This document shows positions 1 through 5,922 of a stretch of 18,347 nt of DNA, piece after piece; within the stretch, counting starts at the first letter, position 1, and each line of letters begins with the position of its first letter. The notes under the pieces were generated by a model that made no database searches, was not told the DNA's origin, and saw only the letters and a program-made list of their open reading frames with translations. The position numbers and the translations under genes are program-made. This DNA comes from CAYGZC01 sp964354225 (GTDB lineage: Bacteria; Bacteroidota; Ignavibacteria; UBA10030; SZUA-254): the NCBI GenBank assembly GCA_964354225.1, contig CAYGZC010000245.1:1-18347 (forward strand). The letters are read 5' to 3'.

Positions 1-477
1 TTATGCATAGATCATCATCGCCGCAGCAAAAAATATTGCCAATATTCCAATTATAATATTCAATGTCCGAAATTGATTAATACGATACCGATACATTTCC
101 ACTCTTTCATCGAAACCTCCATTAGATGAAGGTGAATCGAGGTACTTTGTCATCCTTGCCATACCATACGCAAAGACAACCATCAAAATAAAAGTTAACT
201 GTTTAAACCCCAGCAATATCGACCAGTTATCGTTAAACTGAAACCAGATAAAGTTTGGGTGCAGCACCATCAATACAATCCCTGTAATGAGGATCGTTAT
301 AATACTAATCCAAACGAGTTTTGAAAAATGTTTATTTAATTTCCTTTGAATGTCATGGTTAACGCTTTCAGATCGTACAACGGGTATAACAACAACCATT
401 TGAAATAATAAACCGCCCACCCATACAATCACACCTAAAAGGTGTATACTTCGGCATATGAAGTCAATTAAATTCAA
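1..477 (-). CDS. CopD-like small integral membrane protein
   Basis: A 158-aa protein with about four hydrophobic helices (roughly residues 10-32, 52-72, 86-106 and 138-157). The first helix carries IHLLGVIVWVGG, resembling the HLLG..WxGG signature of the CopD copper-resistance/export family, with His13 a possible metal or heme ligand. Such small CopD-like proteins sit in the cytoplasmic membrane and their substrate is often unproven. The stop codon occupies the first three bases of the window, so the gene is complete. The start appears to be TTG at 477; no in-frame ATG gives a longer product, and a weak GTGGA lies upstream. It lies 102 bp downstream of the MauE/DoxX-like gene on the same strand with no evident terminator between, so it could share that transcript. 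Family assignment is moderate; a copper role is inference only. Confidence 0.6.
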   Translation of the reverse strand: MNLIDFICRSIHLLGVIVWVGGLLFQMVVVIPVVRSESVNHDIQRKLNKHFSKLVWISIITILITGIVLMVLHPNFIWFQFNDNWSILLGFKQLTFILMVVFAYGMARMTKYLDSPSSNGGFDERVEMYRYRINQFRTLNIIIGILAIFFAAAMMIYA

Positions 478-579
478 AATCGGTAAAGTTCCACGTTTAT
501 ATTGTAAGTCGGTTGTGTTTTATAATGGTAAAATATATAACTTTTTTTTTCGGAAAGCAACGGGTGCGTTGAAACTCGA

Positions 580-1032
580 CTAAGCCGTCATCTCTCTTTC
601 ATTAATTGCCATTGTATTAGTTGAGAAGAAAATATGCACGCCAAGTACAAGCAGGCAAATATCCTCGATAACTCGCATCCAACTAATAGGAGAGTTATGT
701 TCAGTGCCGAAACAACCGCAATCTATCTGTAATCCACGAAACAGTGCGGCAGTTAGTGCAATAATAAAAAGAACACACAATCCTGAAAGCAATAGCGAAC
801 TTGGACGAACATAATAGCCACCGATAAGGAAGATACCACAAACCAGCTCAAGCCAGGGGATAATCAGCGCTGCAAGATTCACAAAAAATACCGGCATTAA
901 TTTATATGCTTCGACATTTAAAGCAAAAATCTCTGGTGTGTTAATTTTATCGATACTCGCGATGATGAACACGACACCAAGAAGAAGACGCGAAAGAAGA
1001 AGAAAATACTCGTTTGCGAATATATTTCTCAT
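580..1032 (-). CDS. MauE/DoxX-family redox-associated membrane protein
   Basis: A 150-aa polytopic protein with four predicted membrane helices (about residues 10-27, 48-71, 80-99 and 119-137). It resembles the MauE/DoxX superfamily. Between helices three and four is a DCGCFG motif (Cys105 and Cys107), the cysteine pair typical of MauE-like proteins that are thought to pass reducing equivalents or help disulfide chemistry across the membrane. The start ATG overlaps the stop of the upstream rhodanese gene by ATGA, implying translational coupling. Pairing a CGC-containing MauE/DoxX protein with a membrane-anchored rhodanese suggests a sulfur or thiol redox task at the membrane. The exact reaction cannot be read from the sequence. 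Confidence 0.75.
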   Translation of the reverse strand: MRNIFANEYFLLLSRLLLGVVFIIASIDKINTPEIFALNVEAYKLMPVFFVNLAALIIPWLELVCGIFLIGGYYVRPSSLLLSGLCVLFIIALTAALFRGLQIDCGCFGTEHNSPISWMRVIEDICLLVLGVHIFFSTNTMAINEREMTA

Positions 1033-1688
1033 TGTGACTTCTCTTTCGTGAATGAAGTATCAATTGGTATTTGGGCTTTTTTCCATTCATCCCAGCCACC
1101 ATCGTACAGATATAGATTCTTAAATTCCATAACACTCAAGAACTCCGCTAGCATTTGTCCGAGATGGCACTCGGGATTATTGCAGTAGATGATGATGAGT
1201 GTATCTCGTGGCTGGGTTATTATTTGTTCAACATATTTCTCTGGCTCTAATCCCGGAATGTTCTGTGCACCAGGTATATTTCCTTTTTTGAATTCCTCCT
1301 CGGTGCGCGCATCAAGTAAAATTCCGCGCTTCTCTGCCAGTAAACGATTCAACTGTTCCATTGAAATTATTTTCCACACAGGATCACGTTTTGGGGGATA
1401 TAACTTTGCAACCGAATCAGGATTTTTAAGCGCCCGTTCGTGCAGCGGCGCAATTACTTTTATATCTTTTGGAAGAGCAGAGTCTCGAGTATCAATAAGC
1501 GTTAAAGAATCAACTCGATTAGCATGTGAGAATAAGAGAGAATCCGATGCTGAAATTTTTATAACTTCCTTTCTAATTAAAGGAATCCCCTTGCTTGAGA
1601 AAGCATTATAAACTAAACCGAGAAAAATGGACATAACAATGATGATTCCAACTTCACGGATAAGAGATTTATTTCTAGTTTTCAGCAT
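1029..1688 (-). CDS. Membrane-anchored rhodanese-like protein
   Basis: A 219-aa protein with one N-terminal membrane helix (about residues 13-29), a linker, and a C-terminal rhodanese domain (about 105-207). Domain hallmarks are LLDARTEEEF (124-133), the GNIPGAQNIP turn (136-145), the active-site strand ending in YC (Cys169) and the closing DGGWDEW (196-202). The loop after the catalytic cysteine reads CNNPECHLG. It lacks the Arg of classical thiosulfate sulfurtransferases and instead has a second cysteine five residues on (Cys174). The domain is probably periplasmic or extracytoplasmic, handling persulfide sulfur or acting as a thiol redox protein. The start overlaps the fmt stop (TAATG), and the 3' end overlaps the MauE-like gene (ATGA), so the three genes are probably cotranscribed. 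Domain call is firm; the substrate is unknown. Confidence 0.8.
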   Translation of the reverse strand: MLKTRNKSLIREVGIIIVMSIFLGLVYNAFSSKGIPLIRKEVIKISASDSLLFSHANRVDSLTLIDTRDSALPKDIKVIAPLHERALKNPDSVAKLYPPKRDPVWKIISMEQLNRLLAEKRGILLDARTEEEFKKGNIPGAQNIPGLEPEKYVEQIITQPRDTLIIIYCNNPECHLGQMLAEFLSVMEFKNLYLYDGGWDEWKKAQIPIDTSFTKEKSQ

Positions 1689-2611
1689 TAGGAAAATTTC
1701 TCGCCAACATTTACTCTATAGCCGCGCAAAAATTCTTCGGCTATTAATTTCTTTTTGCCCTCTTGTTGCACTTCGACTATCTCAACAGCACCGTTGCCAG
1801 TCTTAACCACTAATTTACTATCCGTACAGATTACTTCGCCCGGTTCACTTCGCTGAACGTCATCGGAGATTTTCGATTGATAGATCTTGAGGAGTGTGCC
1901 GCCATGGTAGGTAAATGCACCAGGTTTAGGTGAGAGTCCACGGATCAGGTCATGAATTTCTTGTGCAGATTTTGTCCAATCGATTTTACAGTGGTCTTTA
2001 AATATCTTAGGCGCTAACGATACATGAGTTTCATCTTGAAGTTTTAGCGCTGCTCGCCCTGATTCTACCAAGCGAACGGTTTGAAGAACGATTTCAGCCC
2101 CAATCTCGGCAAGTCTATCATGAAGCTCATCTGCAGTTTCATCGGGCCCTATCGGTAAACGTGCTTGCAAGATGATATTTCCCGTATCAACTTTTTCCTG
2201 TAAGAAGAAAGTTGTTACTCCCGTTTCTTTTTCACCACGGATGATTGCCCAATTAATGGGTGCGGCACCTCGATACTTGGGTAAGAGAGATGCGTGAAGA
2301 TTGAATGCACCTAACTTTGGTATTCGGAAAACCTCAGGCGGGAGGATTCTGAATGCAACTACTACAAACAGATCCGGTTTGAGCGATTCTAAATTCATAA
2401 TGAAAGATGGATCTTTCAGTCGTTCGGGTTGTAAAATCGTTAATTGATTTTGTATGGCGAGTCGTTTCACGGGCGATGGCGAAAGGTGTAAGCCCCGACC
2501 GGAAGGTTTATCAGGGACAGTGATAACTGCAACAATCTTATAATCACTGTCCAGCAGAATTTTTAAACTTGGCAACGCGAATTCCGGTGTTCCCATGAAT
2601 ACGATTTGCAT
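1688..2611 (-). CDS. fmt: Methionyl-tRNA formyltransferase
   Basis: Transfers the formyl group of 10-formyltetrahydrofolate to Met-tRNAfMet in the cytoplasm, making the initiator tRNA. The 307-aa length is normal for Fmt. The N-terminal Rossmann-like catalytic domain opens with MGTPEFALPSL, and the formyltransferase signature at residues 104-119 contains Asn104 and His106 followed by SLLPKYRGAAPI. Asp142 lies in VDTG, so the Asn-His-Asp catalytic set is present. The C-terminal OB-like domain (about 205-305) contains the usual KPGAFTYHGG segment. It lies 33 bp downstream of the peptide deformylase gene on the same strand, the classic def-fmt pairing, and overlaps the following rhodanese gene by one base (TAATG). 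Confidence 0.97.
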   Translation of the reverse strand: MQIVFMGTPEFALPSLKILLDSDYKIVAVITVPDKPSGRGLHLSPSPVKRLAIQNQLTILQPERLKDPSFIMNLESLKPDLFVVVAFRILPPEVFRIPKLGAFNLHASLLPKYRGAAPINWAIIRGEKETGVTTFFLQEKVDTGNIILQARLPIGPDETADELHDRLAEIGAEIVLQTVRLVESGRAALKLQDETHVSLAPKIFKDHCKIDWTKSAQEIHDLIRGLSPKPGAFTYHGGTLLKIYQSKISDDVQRSEPGEVICTDSKLVVKTGNGAVEIVEVQQEGKKKLIAEEFLRGYRVNVGEKFS

Positions 2612-2644
2612 TTATTCTCACTTAATATTTATCATCAGAAACAA

Positions 2645-3202
2645 TTATACCAGAACATCGACTGCCGATACGATGGGATACTTCACTTCGATTTCCCCAT
2701 GATGAATCTTCTCCAATAATTCTGCGTGGAGTTTCTTCTTCTCAGGAGAGAGGTAATCTATGAAGAGAATTCCATCCAGATGATCGATCTCATGTAGAAT
2801 GACTCTCGCCAGCAAGTCTGTTGCTTCCAGTTCGGCATCTTTAAAGCTTGTGTCCTTGTAGCAAACTTTGATTATCCTGGCACGCTCAATTTCATCACGA
2901 ACTTCTGGAACGCTTAAACAACCTTCCTCCATGACACATTTCTCTCTCTCCTCGATGACTACAGGATTGATAAGCGTAAGTGGTTTAACATGCTCCATCC
3001 CTTCAACTCCCGAAACATCAACAACAATGATTCGTTTTAATACTCCGACCTGATTAGCAGCAAGACCGATTCCGCTTGCCTGCCGGATAGTCTCGAACAT
3101 ATCCATGATTAGCTTAATGAAATCATTTGATAACTGCTTGACCGGTTGGGCTTTCTTCCTTAGAATGGGTGAGCCATCTGTATATATTGGTAAAACTGCC
3201 AT
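2645..3202 (-). CDS. def: Peptide deformylase
   Basis: Removes the N-formyl group from nascent proteins. All three deformylase motifs are present in the 185-aa product: GIGLAANQVG (44-53), EEGCLSVP (92-99) with metal ligand Cys95, and HEIDH (137-141) with metal ligands His137 and His141 and catalytic Glu138. The metal is usually Fe2+ in this family. Length and motif spacing fit a standard bacterial enzyme. It precedes fmt by 33 bp, and the two probably share a transcript. Upstream is a 68-bp AT-rich gap after the NlpC/P60 gene, with no convincing terminator or promoter. Confidence 0.97.
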   Translation of the reverse strand: MAVLPIYTDGSPILRKKAQPVKQLSNDFIKLIMDMFETIRQASGIGLAANQVGVLKRIIVVDVSGVEGMEHVKPLTLINPVVIEEREKCVMEEGCLSVPEVRDEIERARIIKVCYKDTSFKDAELEATDLLARVILHEIDHLDGILFIDYLSPEKKKLHAELLEKIHHGEIEVKYPIVSAVDVLV

Positions 3203-3270
3203 TTGATTTTTTATTTTTTAAATATCTTAATCAATATAAACATCAACAAAAAGAAAAACAAAAAAGTTGC

Positions 3271-3909
3271 TCATTCCACAATACGCCGGGTACCAAGATA
3301 ACGACCTTTATAATATTCACTTTCAAGGATTGAAATCGTTACACCGATGGAAACGCTTGCATGTGTAAAAAGGCCATCACCCACATAAATACCAACATGC
3401 GATGGTGACTTACCATGCGTTGCAAAAAAAACGAGATCACCAAATTTTAAACTATCCCGATCAACCTCCAGACCGAGTGAATATTGCTCTTCGCTTGAAT
3501 GAGGTAATTCGATACCAAGTGTATTGAGGAAAATTTTTGCCGTGTACCCCGAGCAATCAATCCCAGTGCTATCAATACCATTGAACTTGTACCGAGTTCC
3601 CGCTAAGCGCATAATATTATCAAGCATTTTGTGCCGATCGATAGCGGGATTATTTTCTTTGAGTGAAATTGAACTAATGGAATCCTTTGAAGTCTCTTCG
3701 TCGATCTTATCAATGGTGTTTCCAATTTTAGGTTTATCCAGTTGTGAAGTGGGATTTACTTCAAACGAAGAATCAATTTTTAATTCGGGAGATGCAGATG
3801 AAACAGTCCGGGAAGACGATGAGCAGCCAACAATCCCAAAGACTAAGATTATTACGTACAATATAAAATTGGTAGGATTGAAAGCAATCCTTAGAAACGA
3901 AAAAGCCAT
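3271..3909 (-). CDS. NlpC/P60-family lipoprotein, putative peptidoglycan endopeptidase
   Basis: From the chosen ATG at 3909 the product is 212 aa. It has a short N-region, a hydrophobic stretch and a lipobox-like IVGC with Cys29 as the lipidation site, then a Ser/Asp/Glu-rich linker and a C-terminal NlpC/P60 domain (about 92-210). The domain has the catalytic Cys in GIDCSGYT (Cys119), the His in SHVGIYVGDG (His171) and a further His183 in FTHAS. Members cleave peptidoglycan stem peptides in the periplasm. The open frame extends upstream to 4017 inside the sigma factor gene. I reject that start because the extra N-terminus would bury the lipoprotein signal. An ATG at 3930, four bases after the sigma stop, is a reasonable alternative. 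No strong Shine-Dalgarno decides between them. Function is firm at family level. Confidence 0.88.
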   Translation of the reverse strand: MAFSFLRIAFNPTNFILYVIILVFGIVGCSSSSRTVSSASPELKIDSSFEVNPTSQLDKPKIGNTIDKIDEETSKDSISSISLKENNPAIDRHKMLDNIMRLAGTRYKFNGIDSTGIDCSGYTAKIFLNTLGIELPHSSEEQYSLGLEVDRDSLKFGDLVFFATHGKSPSHVGIYVGDGLFTHASVSIGVTISILESEYYKGRYLGTRRIVE

Positions 3910-3934
3910 CTCGTTTAGGGGATGGCTCATCCGA

Positions 3935-4792
3935 TTAACCAAGATATGCACGCAATTGCCTGCTGCGAGTGGCGTGACGCAATCGACGGATTGCTTTTTC
4001 TTTAATTTGCCTAACACGCTCTCGGGTAAGCTGAAATTTTTCCCCTATTTCTTCAAGAGTAAGAGAATGCTCTCTACCTAAACCAAAATACAAGCGAATA
4101 ACTTCTGCCTCACGTTCAGTTAATGTGCCAAGCGCACGTTCAACTTCTTTACTCAAAGATTCCCGAACAAGAATATGATCGGGCATCGGTGTACGTTCAT
4201 CCTGTATGACATCCAGGAGACGATTATCTTCGCCTTGGATGAATGGCGCATCCATCGAAAGATGACGGCCTGAAATTTTAAGCGTGTCTGCTACCTCGAA
4301 GAGCGACATATCAAGCTCCTCTGCAAGTTCACTTGCACTTGGCTCACGCTCGAATTCCTGCTCAAGTGCGCTGAATGCTTCGCCGATTTTGTTTAAAGCA
4401 CCAACACGATTCAACGGCAATCGCACGATGCGGGATTGTTCGGCTAATGCTTGTAAAATCGATTGGCGAATCCACCAAACGGCATAGGAGATAAACTTAA
4501 AACCACGCGTTTCATCGAACCGCTTCGCTGCCTTAATAAGACCGAGATTTCCTTCATTAATCAGATCACCGAGTGAGAGACCTTGATTCTGGTATTGTTT
4601 GGCAACACTAACAACAAAACGGAGATTTGCCTTCGTCAGTTTTTCTAACGATTTCTGATCTCCCTTTTTAATACGCCGTGCAAGTTCTATCTCTTCTTCG
4701 GGATCAAGTAACTCAACTTTGCCAATCTCCTGGAGATACTTATCGAGTGATTGACTTTCACGATTCGTATATTGTTTCGTTAATTTAGGCAT
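3935..4792 (-). CDS. rpoD: Primary-type RNA polymerase sigma factor (SigA/RpoD-like, short form)
   Basis: A 285-aa group 1/2 sigma factor. Region 1.2 is at about 10-40 (NRESQSLDKYLQEIG). Region 2 is at 50-120, with the core-binding and -10 recognition segment ending in YAVWWIRQSI. Region 3 is at 130-205. Region 4 is at 225-280, with helix-turn-helix TLEEIGEKFQLTRERVRQIK. Region 1.1 and the nonconserved insert are missing, which is normal for the housekeeping sigma of Bacteroidota and Chlorobiota. Conserved 2.4 and 4.2 residues make it likely the primary sigma, although a close paralogue elsewhere could hold that job. A Shine-Dalgarno-like AGGA sits five bases before the ATG. It starts 36 bp after the second vertex-protein gene, and the NlpC/P60 gene follows closely. 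Confidence 0.93.
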   Translation of the reverse strand: MPKLTKQYTNRESQSLDKYLQEIGKVELLDPEEEIELARRIKKGDQKSLEKLTKANLRFVVSVAKQYQNQGLSLGDLINEGNLGLIKAAKRFDETRGFKFISYAVWWIRQSILQALAEQSRIVRLPLNRVGALNKIGEAFSALEQEFEREPSASELAEELDMSLFEVADTLKISGRHLSMDAPFIQGEDNRLLDVIQDERTPMPDHILVRESLSKEVERALGTLTEREAEVIRLYFGLGREHSLTLEEIGEKFQLTRERVRQIKEKAIRRLRHATRSRQLRAYLG

Positions 4793-4828
4793 CTCATTCC
4801 TTTTTTATCAATATCTTTTTCTAGCTTC

Positions 4829-5113
4829 CTATGCTTTCTCACTTCTAATCTGAACATCTATTCTATCAACAATTCCAACAATGCTTGCATCAACAGGAGC
4901 CATCTCTACAAGCAATGGTATAGTTGCTTCACGGGCAGTAATATAGAATACCGTTTCACCGGGTCCCGCGCCGATGGTATCGACCGCAACAATGGGATCT
5001 CCAACATTTTCTCGGAGGGCATTCAACGGCTGGATAAATTGCAGCTTGAAATTTATCAAATTTTCATCCTTCCGTGTTGCCCAAATAGTTCCTATAACCT
5101 TTGCGAAAAACAT
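4829..5113 (-). CDS. EutN/CcmL-family microcompartment vertex protein (copy B)
   Basis: A 94-aa protein of the EutN/CcmL/CsoS4 family, whose members form pentamers that cap the vertices of bacterial microcompartments. It shows the family landmarks: the KVIGTIWATRKDE opening, VAVDTIGAGPGETVFY in the middle, and PVDASIVGIVDRIDV at the end. It is clearly paralogous to the gene at 5226-5495, sharing the GTIWATRKDE block and AVDT..AG.G. In this copy the usual GSSAR loop is replaced by ITAREATIP, a divergence in the vertex-pore region. No BMC hexamer, trimer or encapsulated enzyme gene is in the window. A canonical-looking promoter sits directly upstream (5127-5155). Confidence 0.9.
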   Translation of the reverse strand: MFFAKVIGTIWATRKDENLINFKLQFIQPLNALRENVGDPIVAVDTIGAGPGETVFYITAREATIPLLVEMAPVDASIVGIVDRIDVQIRSEKA

Positions 5114-5126
5114 GTTTTGCTAATTT

Positions 5127-5155
5127 ATTATAAGTTAGCGCCATCACCTATCCAA
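5127..5155 (-). promoter_or_regulatory. Candidate sigma70-type promoter for vertex protein copy B
   Basis: On the minus strand, TTGGAT (5155-5150), a 17-bp spacer and a perfect TATAAT (5132-5127). The predicted transcription start is near 5120, leaving only about seven bases before the ATG at 5113. The -35 element overlaps a small hairpin (CCTATC/GATAGG, 5147-5163). Whether this organism's sigma reads canonical hexamers is unproven. Confidence 0.4.
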
Positions 5156-5225
5156 CTGATAGGGTAGCAAACATAGCGGTTCTGGCGGAAATTATTTAAC
5201 CTATTCTGTGCTAAATCGATCAAAA

Positions 5226-5495
5226 CTATTCGCTAATATCTAACTTATCAACAACTGCCATGATCACGGCATCCACGGGTTTATTTTTGGTTAGAGCTGT
5301 CTGACGGGCAGAGCTCCCGCTGCAAACAAGAACTATATCACCAACACCAGCTTGAACAGTATCGACTGCAACCACGAAGGTGTCTTTAACTTTATAATCC
5401 AAACCGACATGCTTAACAAGCTGGAACGTCATCCCAACCAACTCCTCATCTTTTCTTGTCGCCCAAATTGTGCCAACAACTTTACCTAAGAACAT
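5226..5495 (-). CDS. EutN/CcmL-family microcompartment vertex protein (copy A)
   Basis: An 89-aa member of the EutN/CcmL pentamer family. Family features in order: FLGKVVGTIWATRKDE at the N-terminus, VVAVDTVQAGVGDIVLVCSG (about 42-61), the conserved GSSAR loop, and PVDAVIMAVVDKLD at the C-terminus. This copy is closer to the family consensus than its neighbour downstream. The two genes are separated by 112 bp and look like a tandem duplication that has diverged. The 5' side is a 198-bp noncoding gap in which I found no convincing promoter or RNA. With no other shell genes here, the two vertex proteins either serve a microcompartment encoded elsewhere or have an independent role. Confidence 0.92.
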   Translation of the reverse strand: MFLGKVVGTIWATRKDEELVGMTFQLVKHVGLDYKVKDTFVVAVDTVQAGVGDIVLVCSGSSARQTALTKNKPVDAVIMAVVDKLDISE

Positions 5496-5693
5496 ATCGT
5501 TATCTTGATAATGAGTACGAAATTTTTAATTTGATGTCGCTAATTGTAATGAACTAACATGGTGACACTTCCAATCATTTGATAAATGGAATAGGTTCAC
5601 CCTTATAAACGTTAGTAAGATTTTGAAATATTTGCAATCCCGATTAAATAGAGTTTCTTCATTATTCCGCCGAGTCATCAATTTCAAATCAAC
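5496..5693. other. Intergenic region upstream of the vertex-protein pair
   Basis: A 198-bp AT-rich gap. It holds a 50-codon minus-strand open frame (5526-5678) with no recognisable motif and unusual composition, which I do not count as a gene. I see no intrinsic terminator and no well-spaced promoter hexamers. Confidence 0.4.
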
Positions 5694-5888
5694 TCAAGCA
5701 TAGATTTCTTTTTCATTACATTTACAAACCTGAACACGGCGATGGCTGAATCGTACACTCCCGTGCTTCGAGGGTTCCGAAACCACATAAAGTACCGGTT
5801 GTTTAATCGCACCACAGGTTTGGCATTTTTTACCATGCTGCATTGCGGCTTTTGCAGCTTTATCTGCAAATGTTTGCTGTTTTGCCAT
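5694..5888 (-). CDS. Small cysteine-pair (putative zinc-binding) protein
   Basis: A 64-aa basic protein that I do not recognise as a named family. It has an Ala/Lys-rich helical N-terminus (about 1-20), then a CQTC knuckle (Cys22 and Cys25) and, after a central beta-like VLYVVSEP segment, a second CKC pair (Cys55 and Cys57) near the end. The CxxC...CxC spacing fits a single treble-clef or zinc-ribbon-like site, so zinc binding and perhaps nucleic-acid or protein binding is a reasonable inference. It starts 34 bp after the GAF-GGDEF gene stop on the same strand, so the two may be cotranscribed. The overlapping frame at 5684-5869 has no such pattern and is rejected. Coding status is supported by the paired cysteines and start placement; function is unknown. 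Confidence 0.65.
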   Translation of the reverse strand: MAKQQTFADKAAKAAMQHGKKCQTCGAIKQPVLYVVSEPSKHGSVRFSHRRVQVCKCNEKEIYA

Positions 5889-5922
5889 AATTATTCTTTC
5901 TTTTTATATCTTATTCGTTCGT

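Noticed and set aside
1189..1611. 140-codon plus-strand frame
   Set aside because: Shadow of the rhodanese gene; Ser/Arg/Phe-rich composition without a recognisable domain.
3910..4017. N-terminal extension of the NlpC/P60 frame into the sigma factor gene
   Set aside because: The extension is the sigma gene read in another frame and would bury the lipoprotein signal peptide; the starts at 3909 or 3930 make biological sense.
3524..4081. 185-codon plus-strand frame antisense to the NlpC/P60 and sigma factor genes
   Set aside because: It lies wholly opposite two well-supported genes and shows no motif; low-stop antisense frames are common opposite conserved coding sequence.
5147..5163. CCTATC/GATAGG hairpin between the two vertex-protein genes
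   Set aside because: Six-bp stem with no T-run; not a terminator, and no evidence of an operator.
5526..5678. 50-codon minus-strand frame in the gap upstream of the vertex proteins
   Set aside because: No motif, no Shine-Dalgarno and composition like translated noncoding AT-rich DNA.
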